This document shows positions 53,357-62,445 of a DNA stretch of 64,000 nt, one piece after another. The position numbers and the translations under genes were made by a program. Under the pieces are notes generated by a model that had not been told where the DNA came from, did no database searches, and saw nothing but the letters and a program-made list of their open reading frames with translations. The stretch comes from Pseudomonas entomophila L48 (lineage in GTDB: Bacteria; Pseudomonadota; Gammaproteobacteria; Pseudomonadales; Pseudomonadaceae). The stretch is taken from positions 2,248,001-2,312,000 of the forward strand of contig NC_008027.1 in assembly GCF_000026105.1 (NCBI RefSeq). Reading direction: 5' to 3'. Positions within the stretch are counted from its first letter, which is position 1. Each line of letters begins with the position of its first letter.

Positions 53357-54244
53357 ATGCGCCGCCTGCCATCCCTGACCGCCCTGCGCACCTTCGAGTG
53401 TGCCGCCCGCCATGGCCACTTCGGCCGCGCCGCCGCCGAGCTGTGCGTCACCGACAGCGCCGTCAGCCACCAGATCCGCCAGCTCGAGGAACAGCTCGGC
53501 GTCGCCCTGTTCGAACGCGTGGGCCGCCAGGTGCGTCCGACCGCCGAGGCCGAGCGCCTGCTGCACCATTTGCAACAAGCCTTCGAATTGATTGGCAAGG
53601 CCTGTGACGAATTGCGCGACCCTGCCTCGCAGGCTGTGCTGCGCGTTGCGGTGACTGCCGAACTGGCGCAGAAATGGCTGGTGGCCCGGCTCGCCGACTT
53701 CAGCAGCCGCTATCCGCATATCACCCTGCACTTGCACGAGCAGCCGATCGACGCTGGCGCCCCGGCACTGGAGGTGGACCTGGCCATCACCTACGGCACC
53801 AGCGCCCTGGATGGCAGCACCCATTTCGTCCGGCCCCTGCCGTTGCTGCAGTTCTTCCCAGTGTGCAGCCCGGGGCTGTTCAACCTGGGCGGTCTCAAGC
53901 GCCCCCGCGACCTGGTGCGCCACTGTCTGCTGCATGACGATCAGGACGGCCGGACCTGGACCGCCTGGCTGGCCACCCACGCCGAAGACGCCATGCCCAC
54001 CCGCCAGCTGTACTTCCCCCACGCCGCCCTCGCGCTGGAGGCGGCATTGCAGGGGCAGGGCGTGGCCATGGGTGACCACCTGACCTGCCAGGCCGATCTG
54101 CAAAGTGGTCGCCTGGTTCGCCCGTTCAGCGCCAGCGTGACGGCCCAGGGGCAGTACGCACTGGTCTGTGAGCGCCTGCGCCTGGAGCGCGGCGCGGTGG
54201 CGCAATTCATCGAATGGTTCATCGAACAGCTGGGCGATAGCTGA
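53357..54244 (+). CDS. LysR family regulator (GcvA-like)
   Basis: This 295-aa protein has the start MRRLPSLTALRTFECAAR and helix-turn-helix HFGRAAAELCVTDSAVSHQI typical of the GcvA/AmpR subgroup, with a periplasmic-binding-protein-like effector domain. It lies divergent from the oxidase operon and 94 bases upstream of the deiminase-like/binding-protein pair. It could control either set. The effector may be the amine or guanidine compound the island handles. Confidence 0.92.
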   Translation: MRRLPSLTALRTFECAARHGHFGRAAAELCVTDSAVSHQIRQLEEQLGVALFERVGRQVRPTAEAERLLHHLQQAFELIGKACDELRDPASQAVLRVAVTAELAQKWLVARLADFSSRYPHITLHLHEQPIDAGAPALEVDLAITYGTSALDGSTHFVRPLPLLQFFPVCSPGLFNLGGLKRPRDLVRHCLLHDDQDGRTWTAWLATHAEDAMPTRQLYFPHAALALEAALQGQGVAMGDHLTCQADLQSGRLVRPFSASVTAQGQYALVCERLRLERGAVAQFIEWFIEQLGDS

Positions 54245-54338
54245 ATCCAGTTCACCTATCGCTGAGTTTTCATCGTTGGAGGCGCCTCTCGACGCAGCGT
54301 AGCGTGCAGTCATCACTCCCCGACACCGAGGTCGACCC

Positions 54339-55448
54339 ATGGCACGTTCGCTCACCACCACCCCCAAGGCCGATGGTTTCCGCTTACCCGGCGAATTCGA
54401 GCCCAAGGCCGGTTGCTGGCTTGGCTGGCCCGAGCGCCCGGACGTCTGGCGCAATGGCGGCAAGCCCGCGCAGAAGGTCTGGGTCGAGATCGTCAGCGCC
54501 ATCGCCTCCAGCGAGCCGGTGACCGTGTGCGCCTCGGCCGCCCAGTACAGCAACGCCCGCAACCAGTTGCCGGCCCATGTGCGGGTGGTGGAGATGACCT
54601 GCAACGACACCTGGTTCCGCGACAGCGGGCCGTGCTTCGTGGTCAATGACGACAGCGGCGAAGTGCGCGGCGTGGACTTCGAGTTCAACGCCTATGGTGG
54701 ATTGGACGGTGGCCTCTACTACCCCTGGGACAAGGACGACCAGATCGCCCGCAAGATCCTCGAGATCGAGCAGCTCGACCGCTACCGCGCACCGCTGATC
54801 GCCGAGCTGGGTGGTATCCAGAGCGACGGCCAGGGCAGCCTGCTGACCACCGAGCAATGCCTGCTCAACCGCAACCGCAATGCGCACCTGGGCAAGGACG
54901 AGGTGACCCGCCGCCTGCAGGATTACCTGGGGGCCGAGCAGGTGATCTGGCTGCCACGGGGCTGCAAGTTCGACGAGACCGATGGCCATGTCGACGACCT
55001 GGCGTGTTTCGTGCGCCCCGGCGAAGTGGTGCTGCAATGGACCGACAACCGTGACGATCCGCAGTGGGAGATCTACCAGGAGGCCTACGACATCCTGCGC
55101 AGCACCCGTGACGCCCGTGGCCGCGCCTTGACGGTGCACAAGCTGCCCCAGCCCGAAGTGCTGCGCTGGAGCGCCGAGGAAGCGGCGGGCCTGGACCAGG
55201 TCGAAGGCACCCATGTGCGCCAGGCGGGCACGCAGATCTGCGCCTCGTACATCAATTACTACGCCGGCAATTCGGTGATCGTCGTGCCGCTGTTCGGTGA
55301 TCGCAACGACAGCGTGGCCCAGGCCACCCTGGCGGAGCTGTTTCCTGGCCACCGCATCATCGGCATCGAGAACAGCCGGGAAATCCTGCTCGGTGGCGGC
55401 AACGTCGCCTGCATCACCATGCCCCAGTACGCCGGGGGGCGCCGCTGA
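54339..55448 (+). CDS. Agmatine deiminase homologue (PPAD-type), divergent
   Basis: This 369-aa protein has the peptidylarginine-deiminase-type fold of agmatine deiminase. Catalytic elements are intact: DTWFRDSGP, the His/Asp of DETDGHVDD and the nucleophile Cys in GGGNVACITMPQ near residue 357. It departs from canonical AguA as I remember it around the substrate-binding loop, with GGIQSDGQG where AguA reads GGSIHVDGEG. It also has ACIT where AguA has HCIT. So it hydrolyses a guanidino compound but the substrate may not be agmatine. Its stop overlaps the next gene by one base, coupling it to a PotF-like binding protein. Confidence 0.87.
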   Translation: MARSLTTTPKADGFRLPGEFEPKAGCWLGWPERPDVWRNGGKPAQKVWVEIVSAIASSEPVTVCASAAQYSNARNQLPAHVRVVEMTCNDTWFRDSGPCFVVNDDSGEVRGVDFEFNAYGGLDGGLYYPWDKDDQIARKILEIEQLDRYRAPLIAELGGIQSDGQGSLLTTEQCLLNRNRNAHLGKDEVTRRLQDYLGAEQVIWLPRGCKFDETDGHVDDLACFVRPGEVVLQWTDNRDDPQWEIYQEAYDILRSTRDARGRALTVHKLPQPEVLRWSAEEAAGLDQVEGTHVRQAGTQICASYINYYAGNSVIVVPLFGDRNDSVAQATLAELFPGHRIIGIENSREILLGGGNVACITMPQYAGGRR

Positions 55449-56545
55449 TGAAACGCCTGGCCCTGGCACTGGCACTGGCCCTGGGCTGCGCGGCGTGCTC
55501 GGCCCTGGCGGCCGACGCGGCACAGCCCACCGTCAACCTCTATATCTGGGGCGAATACCTGGCCCCGGATACCCTGACCAACTTCGAAAGGCAGACCGGG
55601 ATTCGCGTGGTGGCCGATCACTTCGATTCCCTGGAAACCGCCGAAACCAAGCTGCTCACCGGCGGCAGCGGCTACGACGTGGTGCTCAGCGCCGGCCAGC
55701 ACTTGAGCCGGGCCATCGCCAGTGGCGCGCTGCAGCCATTGGACAAGGGGCGCTTGCCGCACCTGCAAGGGGTGGGGGAGGAGTTTCGCCAGCACATGGC
55801 GGTGTTCGACCCCGGCAACCGTTATGCCGGCACCTACGCCTGGGGGACCACGGGGGTGGGCTTCCAGCAGCAAGCGGTGGCCGCGCGGCTGGCGGATGCG
55901 CCGAAGGACAGCTGGGCGATGCTGTTCGATCCGCAGGTCGTGGCCCGGTTCGCTGATTGTGGCGTGAGCCTGCTCAACGACCCCAACGAGGTGTTCGCGG
56001 CAGTGATGCGCTACATGGGCCTGGACATCAACCAACAGCGCCTTGAGGACCTCAAGGCTGCGGAGGCGCAATTGCGCAAGGTCCGACCGTACATCCGCTA
56101 CTTCGACAACGACCGCAACATCAACGACCTGGCCAATGGCGAGACCTGCGTGGCGATGTCGTGGAACGGCAACGTGGCGATTGCCCAGGCCCAGGCGGAA
56201 CAGGCGAGCAAAGCGTTCACACTGGACTATCGCATCCCCCGCGAAGGCACGCTGATCTGGCTGGACGCGCTGGTGGTGCCCAAGGACGCGCCGCATCCAG
56301 AGGCGGCCTGGGCCTTGATGGACTACCTGATGCGCCCGGAGGTGATCGCGCCGATCACCGACACCATCCACTACGCCAATGCGATCACGGCGGCCGATGG
56401 CTTGGTGGACCCACGGATCCGCAATGCGCCGGGGACCTATCCACCGGCCGAGGTGCGGGCGCGGTTGTACAGCAAGAATGACAACGGCAAGGCGTTCAAC
56501 CGCGAGCTGACCCGTGCGTTCAGCCGGTTGAAGAGTGGTACCTAG
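55448..56545 (+). CDS. PotF/SpuD-type polyamine periplasmic binding protein
   Basis: This 365-aa secreted binding protein has a signal peptide (KRLALALALALGCAACSALAA). The PotF family core includes YIWGEYLAPDTLTNFERQTG (residues 32-51), GYDVVLSAGQHLSRAIASGA, YAWGTTGVGF and a conserved EGTLIWLDALVVPKDAPHPE in the second lobe. It should capture a polyamine or guanidino compound in the periplasm for an ABC importer. No permease or ATPase gene is next to it, so it must share another importer or act as an orphan. Translationally coupled to the deiminase homologue. Confidence 0.93.
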   Translation: MKRLALALALALGCAACSALAADAAQPTVNLYIWGEYLAPDTLTNFERQTGIRVVADHFDSLETAETKLLTGGSGYDVVLSAGQHLSRAIASGALQPLDKGRLPHLQGVGEEFRQHMAVFDPGNRYAGTYAWGTTGVGFQQQAVAARLADAPKDSWAMLFDPQVVARFADCGVSLLNDPNEVFAAVMRYMGLDINQQRLEDLKAAEAQLRKVRPYIRYFDNDRNINDLANGETCVAMSWNGNVAIAQAQAEQASKAFTLDYRIPREGTLIWLDALVVPKDAPHPEAAWALMDYLMRPEVIAPITDTIHYANAITAADGLVDPRIRNAPGTYPPAEVRARLYSKNDNGKAFNRELTRAFSRLKSGT

Positions 56546-56591
56546 CCGCTGGCTTATCGGCCTCTTCCCCTATGGCCCGCGCAACGCCACT

Positions 56592-56617
56592 CCTGTAGGA
56601 GCCGGCTTGCCGGCGAA
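56592..56617. repeat. Single REP
   Basis: A CTGTAGGAGCCGGCTTGCCGGC copy in the convergent gap between the binding protein and topB. Confidence 0.75.
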
Positions 56618-56647
56618 GAGGCCGGCACAGCCTGATCAACCTGCCAG

Positions 56648-58615
56648 CTAGGTCGCCGTTTTGCGCCGTGGCTGCCTTGGCTTGCCCGCTGCTGCTTTGC
56701 CCCCGCTCCCCGCGACCTTGCCCTTGCCTGAACTCTTGCGCTTCTTCTTCCACGGTGCCGCGGCCTTGCCCGCCGCCGGCCCGGTGATCGTCAGGCGCAT
56801 CCCCGAGCAACGCTGCACCAGCTTGCCCATCCACGCCGATTGCCGGGCGACGAACTCGTCCAGGCTCATCTCGCCGTTCTGCACCATATCCAGCGCCTGT
56901 TCCCAGATCGCCGTGGTGCCGGGGTCGGCGATGGCCCGGGGCACGGCGTCGATCAGGCTGAAGGCCGCCGGTGTCGCCGACAAGGCCTTGCCGTTCTTGA
57001 CCAGGTAGCCGCGGTCGAGCAGGCCCTGGATGATGCTCGCGCGGGTCGCCTCGGTGCCGATGCCGGTGGTTTCCTTGAGCTTCTGCTTGAGCAGTGGGTC
57101 CTCCACCAGTTTGGCGACGTTCTTCATCGCCTTGATCAGGTCGCCTTCGGTAAACGGCTTGGGGGGCTGGGTCCACAGATCCTTGAGCTGCAAGCCCTGC
57201 ACCGCACAGTCCTGCCCCTCGCGCAATGCCGGCAGTACCTGGGCCGGTGGCGCCTCGCGGCCTTTCTGGGGCATCAACGCCTCAGGTAGCGCACGGCGCC
57301 AGCCCGGCTCGATGATCTGCTTGCCGACCGCCCGCAGCGTGTGCCCGGCGCAATCGAAATCGGCCTGGGTGCGGTCGTACTCGTGGTTGGGCAGGAACTG
57401 GGCGAGGTAGCGGGCGCGAATCAGGGTGTACACCGCCTTGTACTTGGGTGGCAGGCGCGACGGGTCGCTGGCGGCGGCGGTGGGAATGATGCCGTGGTGG
57501 GCGCTGACCTTCTGGTCGTTCCAGGCCCGCGAGCGCCGTTGCGGGTCGAGGTACGGCTGCAGCGGAGCAAGGCTGGCGTCGGCGCGTTGCAGCGCGGCGA
57601 GGATGCCCGGCGCCTCGCCGTGCTGGCTGAGGGGCAGGTAACCGCTGTCGCTGCGCGGGTAGGTGATGAGCTTGTGGGTTTCGTACAGCGCCTGGGCGAT
57701 GTCCAGGGTCTCCTGGGCACCGAGCCCCAGTTTCTTCGAGCAGACCTCTTGCAGGGTGCCCAGGTCGAAGGGCAGGGGCGCGGTTTCGCGGACGCGCTCG
57801 GTGGCGATCTTCATCACCCGGGCGCTGCCGGCTGCCTGCATGTCATGGGCGGCCTGTTGCGCCAGGGCCTGCTTCAGGCAGCGGCCCTGGTCATCGCAGG
57901 CATCCTCCGGCGCACGCCATTGAGCGTTGAACACATTGCCGGCGCTTTCCAGTTGCACGTCGATGGCCCAGAAGGGGACCGGCACGAAATCGGCGATGCT
58001 ACGGTCGCGGTCCACCACCAGGCGCAGCGTCGGTGTCTGCACCCGCCCCACCGGCAGCACGCCCTGATAGCCGGACTGGCGCCCGAGCAGGGTGAACAGG
58101 CGACTCATGTTCATGCCGATCAGCCAGTCGGCCCGCGAGCGGCCCAGCGCGGAGTGGTAGAGGTTGAAGGTTTCCTGGCCGGGCAGCAGGCGCGCCAGCG
58201 CCTTGCGGATCGAGGCGTCGTCCAGGGCCGACAGCCACAGGCGCTGGATCGGCCCCCGATAGCGGCAATGCTCGACCAGCTCGCGGGCGATCATCTCGCC
58301 CTCGCGGTCGGCGTCGGTGGCGATTACCAGTTCGCGAGCCTCGCCGAGCAGGCGCTTGACGGCCTTGTACTGGCTGGCGGTCTTGGGCTTGACCGTCATC
58401 TTCCACTTCTCGGGGATGATCGGCAGGTCGTCGAGCGACCAGCGCTTGTAGCGCTCGTCGTAGCTGTCGGGCGGCGCGGTTTCCAGCAGGTGGCCGATGC
58501 ACCAGGTCACGCAGACATCGGTGCCTTGCCAGCAGCCGTCGCCCCGGCGCTGGGCGCCGAGCACTTTGGCGATGTCTTTTGCCTGGGAGGGTTTTTCGCA
58601 GAGAAAGAGGCGCAT
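56648..58615 (-). CDS. topB: DNA topoisomerase III (TopB)
   Basis: This 655-aa type IA topoisomerase starts MRLFLCEKPSQAKDIAKVLG at 58615. The Toprim acidic motif is VIATDADREGEMIARELVEH near residue 100, and the active-site Tyr is in LITYPRSDSGYLP near 330. A Lys-rich C-terminal tail (WKKKRKSSGKGKVAGSGGK) replaces zinc-finger modules. It relaxes negative supercoils and resolves recombination intermediates. A LexA-like box about 72 bases upstream suggests SOS control. Confidence 0.95.
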   Translation of the reverse strand: MRLFLCEKPSQAKDIAKVLGAQRRGDGCWQGTDVCVTWCIGHLLETAPPDSYDERYKRWSLDDLPIIPEKWKMTVKPKTASQYKAVKRLLGEARELVIATDADREGEMIARELVEHCRYRGPIQRLWLSALDDASIRKALARLLPGQETFNLYHSALGRSRADWLIGMNMSRLFTLLGRQSGYQGVLPVGRVQTPTLRLVVDRDRSIADFVPVPFWAIDVQLESAGNVFNAQWRAPEDACDDQGRCLKQALAQQAAHDMQAAGSARVMKIATERVRETAPLPFDLGTLQEVCSKKLGLGAQETLDIAQALYETHKLITYPRSDSGYLPLSQHGEAPGILAALQRADASLAPLQPYLDPQRRSRAWNDQKVSAHHGIIPTAAASDPSRLPPKYKAVYTLIRARYLAQFLPNHEYDRTQADFDCAGHTLRAVGKQIIEPGWRRALPEALMPQKGREAPPAQVLPALREGQDCAVQGLQLKDLWTQPPKPFTEGDLIKAMKNVAKLVEDPLLKQKLKETTGIGTEATRASIIQGLLDRGYLVKNGKALSATPAAFSLIDAVPRAIADPGTTAIWEQALDMVQNGEMSLDEFVARQSAWMGKLVQRCSGMRLTITGPAAGKAAAPWKKKRKSSGKGKVAGSGGKAAAGKPRQPRRKTAT

Positions 58616-58686
58616 GGCCGCAACGCTTGATCGGTGGGAATGGGCACTAGGATGCGCAAGGCAGGGCGCGCAGGCAAGTTTTATCT

Positions 58687-58702
58687 GTATGTATGTACAG
58701 TT
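58687..58702. promoter_or_regulatory. LexA-like SOS box between topB and the lipase gene
   Basis: CTGTATGTATGTACAG fits the CTG-N10-CAG LexA consensus with the usual alternating TA/TG core. It is followed by a T-rich stretch and lies 72 bases before the topB ATG on the minus strand and about 147 before the lipase start. Overlap with the topB promoter is likely. Binding not shown. Confidence 0.65.
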
Positions 58703-58848
58703 TTTTGCCCGTGATTTTGGCAGGGCAGTCACACCCGGGGGCTTGTGTTCAGTGGCACTGACGTGCCAGTTTTGCCTTTCGCCCGTCAGTCGTGTCAAAG
58801 GACGATGTCGCTGGGGCGCCTTTCTTACAACGAACAGGGATGTATCCA

Positions 58849-60699
58849 ATGCCCGTATTTGATTACCGCCATCTTGGCAGTTCTGCCTCTTCCGCCCTCT
58901 ACAAGGATGCCATGGCCCTGGCGATGTACGCCTACCACGGTATCGACGATGGATTCGCCGCAGGCTACCAGCAGCATGGCTTCGGCCTGGGCCTGCCGGC
59001 AACGCTGGTCAAGGCACTGATCGGCGGCACCGACAGCCAGGGCGTGATCCCCGGCATCCCCTGGAACCCGGACGCCGAAGCCAAGGCCCTGGCCAACGCC
59101 AAGGCGATCGGCTGGAACCCGATCAGCGCCGCGCAGCTGGGCTATCAAGGCAAGACCGATGCGCGGGGGACCTTCTACGGTGAAAACGCCGGCTACCTCA
59201 CGGCCCAGGCTGAAGTCCTCGGCCGCTACGACGCCGATGGCCACCTGACAGGCATCGGTATCGCCTTTCGCGGCACCGGTGGGCCACGGGAAGTGCTGGT
59301 TGGCGACACCATCGGCGATGTGATCAACGACCTGTTGGCGGCGTTCGGGCCACCAGGCTATGCCCGCGACTACACCGGCAACGCCTTCGGCCGCCTGCTC
59401 GACAATGTGGCGGCGTTTGCCAAGGCCAACGGCCTGACCGGCGCCGATGTCACCGTCAGTGGCCACAGCCTCGGCGGGCTGGCGGTGAACAGCCTGGCAG
59501 ACCTCAGCACCTCGCGCTGGGGCGGCTTCTACCAGGATTCGCGCTACGTTGCCTTCGCCTCGCCAACCCAGGCCGCCGACGCCGACAAGGTGCTCAACAT
59601 CGGCTACGAGAACGACCCGGTGTTCCGTGTGCTCGACGGCACCTCGGTCACCTGGGGCACCGCTGGCGTGCACGACGGCGCCAAGGCTTCGGCCACCAAC
59701 AACATCGTCAACTTCAACGATCATTACGCCTCCGACGCCTGGAACCTGCTGCCGTTCTCCATCGCCAACATCGCCACCTGGCTGTCGCACTTGCCGGCCG
59801 CCTACACCGATGGCCTGGGGCGGGTGGTGGACTCTTCCTTCTACCAGTGGACCACCCGCGACTCGACCGTGGTGGTCAGCAACCTGTCCGATACGACCCG
59901 GGGCTCGACCTGGGTCGAGGACCTCAACCGCAATGCCGAGCCGCACAAGGGCAGCACCTTCATCATTGGTACCGACAAGGACGACCTGATCCATGGTGGG
60001 CGTGGCAACGACTACCTCGAAGGGCGTGCCGGCAACGATACCTTCCGTGATGATGGCGGTTTCAACCTGATCGATGGCGGCGACGGCCATGACACGCTCA
60101 AGCTGCAGGATTCACTGGCCAACCTGAGCATCGCCCGCGACGGCGAGGGCACGGTGTATGTGCAGGATGCCGTGGGCGGCATCAGCCAGCTGCACAGCGT
60201 CGAGAACCTGGTCAGCAAGGAGCCGAGCCTGGTGATCTTCACCAAGGAGGTGACCCATCAGCTGGGTGTGGATGGGTTGCTGAACAGTGGCAAGCTCAAC
60301 CCCTACGCCGCGTCGATCAGTGGCAGCCAGGCGGGTGACCAGCTGGTGGCGGGGAACCAGGGGCAGTGGCTGTTCGGCCTGGGCGGGGATGATCGCCTGC
60401 AGGGCGGCGCGGGCAATGACGTGCTGGTCGGCGGTACCGGCAACGATGTGCTCAGTGGCGGGGCAGGGCGCGACACCTTCCTGTTCAGCGGGCACTTCGG
60501 CCTGGACCGGGTGCTGGATTTCACTGGCCAGGACCGCCTGGTGTTCATGGGGGTTGAGGGGGGCACGGCGGCGCCGGACTGGCGTGATCATGCCAGCCAG
60601 GTGGGCAGTGACCTGGTGCTGAAGTTCGGTGCCGACAGCGTGACGCTGGTGGGGATTGCAGCGCAGTCGCTGGGTGACGGCCAGGTCGTGATTGCCTGA
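58849..60699 (+). CDS. Family I.3 lipase / polyurethanase with RTX repeats (type I secreted)
   Basis: This 616-aa extracellular esterase/lipase has an N-terminal catalytic domain with the nucleophile elbow SGHSLGGLAV (Ser near residue 206) and conserved stretches FGLGLPATLVKALIGGTDS and DARGTFYGENAGY. RTX glycine-rich repeats such as GGRGNDYLEGRAGNDT and GGAGNDVLVGGTGNDVLSGG bind Ca2+. It ends in an uncleaved C-terminal type I secretion signal (SVTLVGIAAQSLGDG). It matches the PueA/LipA group of fluorescent pseudomonads. No ABC exporter genes lie near in this window. The ATG at 58849 has AGGGA eight bases upstream; MYP at 58840 is a possible earlier start. Confidence 0.94.
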   Translation: MPVFDYRHLGSSASSALYKDAMALAMYAYHGIDDGFAAGYQQHGFGLGLPATLVKALIGGTDSQGVIPGIPWNPDAEAKALANAKAIGWNPISAAQLGYQGKTDARGTFYGENAGYLTAQAEVLGRYDADGHLTGIGIAFRGTGGPREVLVGDTIGDVINDLLAAFGPPGYARDYTGNAFGRLLDNVAAFAKANGLTGADVTVSGHSLGGLAVNSLADLSTSRWGGFYQDSRYVAFASPTQAADADKVLNIGYENDPVFRVLDGTSVTWGTAGVHDGAKASATNNIVNFNDHYASDAWNLLPFSIANIATWLSHLPAAYTDGLGRVVDSSFYQWTTRDSTVVVSNLSDTTRGSTWVEDLNRNAEPHKGSTFIIGTDKDDLIHGGRGNDYLEGRAGNDTFRDDGGFNLIDGGDGHDTLKLQDSLANLSIARDGEGTVYVQDAVGGISQLHSVENLVSKEPSLVIFTKEVTHQLGVDGLLNSGKLNPYAASISGSQAGDQLVAGNQGQWLFGLGGDDRLQGGAGNDVLVGGTGNDVLSGGAGRDTFLFSGHFGLDRVLDFTGQDRLVFMGVEGGTAAPDWRDHASQVGSDLVLKFGADSVTLVGIAAQSLGDGQVVIA

Positions 60700-60707
60700 C
60701 CAAGCGG

Positions 60708-60763
60708 TTCGCCGGCAAGCCGGCTCCTACGGGTAACCCTGTAGGAGCCGGCTTGCCGGCGAA
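60708..60763. repeat. REPIN (TTCGCCGGCAAGCCGGCTCCTAC type)
   Basis: Two inverted REPs separated by a short loop between the convergent lipase and GNAT genes. Confidence 0.87.
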
Positions 60764-60770
60764 TGGCGGC

Positions 60771-61205
60771 TCAGGCGATCTCGCGTGAGTCGCGCACCAT
60801 GTCCACGTGCGGGATCCCGGCCTCGAGAAACTCCTCGCTGACCACGCGGAACCCCAGGCGCTCGTAGAACGGTGTGGCATGCACCTGGGCGCTGAGCATC
60901 TGCTGCTTGAGGTCGCGGTTCTGCGCCTCGACGATCACCGCTTTCATCAACGCATCGCCCACCTTCAGGCCGCGCCAGTCCTTGAGCACCGACACCCGGC
61001 CGATGGTGCCGTCGGGCAACAGGCGCGCGGTACCGATCGGGTAATCACCCTCCATGGCCAGGAAGTGCACGGCACTCGGGTCCTCGGCGTCGAACTCCAG
61101 CTCCGGCGGCACGTGCTGCTCGGCGACGAACACGGCGCTGCGGATACGGTGGATATCGGCGTTGTCTTTGTGCCAGTCGGCCAGTCGAACGCTGATCTTA
61201 TTCAT
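60771..61205 (-). CDS. GNAT family N-acetyltransferase (ElaA-type)
   Basis: This 144-aa acetyltransferase has the acetyl-CoA loop IGRVSVLKDWRGLKVGDALM (residues 66-85) and C-terminal HATPFYERLGFRVVSEEFLE, the ElaA-like motif B. The acceptor is unknown. Its ATG overlaps the end of the 2OG-oxygenase gene by eight bases, so it is translated with it. Confidence 0.92.
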   Translation of the reverse strand: MNKISVRLADWHKDNADIHRIRSAVFVAEQHVPPELEFDAEDPSAVHFLAMEGDYPIGTARLLPDGTIGRVSVLKDWRGLKVGDALMKAVIVEAQNRDLKQQMLSAQVHATPFYERLGFRVVSEEFLEAGIPHVDMVRDSREIA

Positions 61206-62364
61206 CGGCGAACCCCAGGCTGCCTTGCATGACCAACTGTTGTACCAGCATCAGGCCGTCTTCGTCCTGCAGCCACTCGGCCAGGTTTTCGCTGTGCAGG
61301 GCGTCGGCGGAGCAGATCAGTTTAAGCAGCTCGCGCAGCTTGCCTGGCAGCGGGCAGCTGCGGCCGCTGGCGAACAGCAGCAGGTCGTCGCCGAACTCCG
61401 ACCAGGCCATGCGTGCGCTCGGGTTGCGGATCAGGATGGCGCCCTGGCCGAGGTAGTCGAGCAGCTCCTGTTCGGACAGTTCCTCGCCCACCACCTGCTC
61501 CGGGTAACGCGGCTCGGTCATGAACTGGCCGAACCAGGTCAGCAGCAGGTCCTTGTCGGCCATGTGCTTGTCGATCAGGGCCTTGAGGCGGTCCAGGGCG
61601 TCGTGCTGGATCTGGTGCGGGTCGCTGACGGGCTGGGCGTCGGCATCGCTGTAGCGCTCTTCTTCCGGCAGGAACTGGCCGAGGAAATCGGTGAAGTGGG
61701 TCAGCACTTCGGCCGCGCTCGGGGCCCGGAAACCGACCGAGTAGGTCATGCACTCGTCCTCGGCAACGCCGTAGTGGGCCAGGCGCGGCGGCAGGTAGAG
61801 CATGTCGCCGGGCTCCAGGGTCCACTCGTCGCTCTGTTCGAATTCGGCGAGGATGCGCAGGTCGGCGTGGTCGATCAGCGGGCTGTCGCTGTTGCACATC
61901 TGGCCGACTTTCCAGTTGCGCTTGCCATCGGCCTGCAGCAGGAACACATCGTAGTTGTCGAAGTGCGGGCCGACGCTGCCACCGGGCGCCGCGTAGCTGA
62001 TCATCACGTCGTCGATACGCCAGCTGGGCAGGAAGCGGAACTCTTCGAGCAGTTCGGCCACTTCCGGCACGAACTGGTCCACCGCCTGCACCAGCAGGGT
62101 CCAGTCACGCTCGGGCAGGTCGGCGAAGGCGTCCTCGGCGAACGGGCCGCGGCGCAGCTCCCACGGGCGCTCGCCGTGTTCGAGCACCAGGCGCGACTCG
62201 ACTTCTTCTTCCAGGGCCAGGCCGGCCAGCTCGTCGGCGTCGATGGGGCTGACGAAGTCGGGGAAGGCCTGACGCACCAGCAGCGGCTTCTTCTGCCAGT
62301 AGTCGCGCAGGAATTCACGGGCCGTCAGGCCGCCCAGCAGTTGCAGTGGAGTATCAGAATTCAT
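61198..62364 (-). CDS. roxA: Ribosomal protein uL16 arginine hydroxylase homologue (YcfD/RoxA, JmjC-like 2OG oxygenase)
   Basis: This 388-aa iron/2-oxoglutarate oxygenase has a cupin-type core. The metal-binding HxD is in SVGPHFDNYDVFLLQADG near residue 130, and the distal His is in LYLPPRLAHYGVA near 190. The C-terminal winged-helix region follows. YcfD hydroxylates an Arg of ribosomal protein uL16. I started at ATG 62364 because AGGT precedes it. It lies downstream of purB behind a terminator and is coupled to the GNAT gene. Confidence 0.9.
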   Translation of the reverse strand: MNSDTPLQLLGGLTAREFLRDYWQKKPLLVRQAFPDFVSPIDADELAGLALEEEVESRLVLEHGERPWELRRGPFAEDAFADLPERDWTLLVQAVDQFVPEVAELLEEFRFLPSWRIDDVMISYAAPGGSVGPHFDNYDVFLLQADGKRNWKVGQMCNSDSPLIDHADLRILAEFEQSDEWTLEPGDMLYLPPRLAHYGVAEDECMTYSVGFRAPSAAEVLTHFTDFLGQFLPEEERYSDADAQPVSDPHQIQHDALDRLKALIDKHMADKDLLLTWFGQFMTEPRYPEQVVGEELSEQELLDYLGQGAILIRNPSARMAWSEFGDDLLLFASGRSCPLPGKLRELLKLICSADALHSENLAEWLQDEDGLMLVQQLVMQGSLGFADE

Positions 62365-62400
62365 GTTCAACCTATTGAAAAAACGTAGTTTTCAGACGGG

Positions 62401-62430
62401 AATAAAAACGCCCGGCCAGGCCGGGCGTTA
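62401..62430 (-). terminator. Rho-independent terminator after purB
   Basis: Stem AACGCCCGGCC/GGCCGGGCGTT with a one-base loop, followed on the minus strand by TTTTTATT. It separates purB from roxA. Confidence 0.93.
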
Positions 62431-62445
62431 AGCGCGGGGCGCAGG

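Noticed and set aside
58825..60090. A 421-residue minus-strand frame opposite the lipase
   Set aside because: The lipase on the plus strand has the nucleophile elbow and RTX repeats; the minus frame is a shadow.
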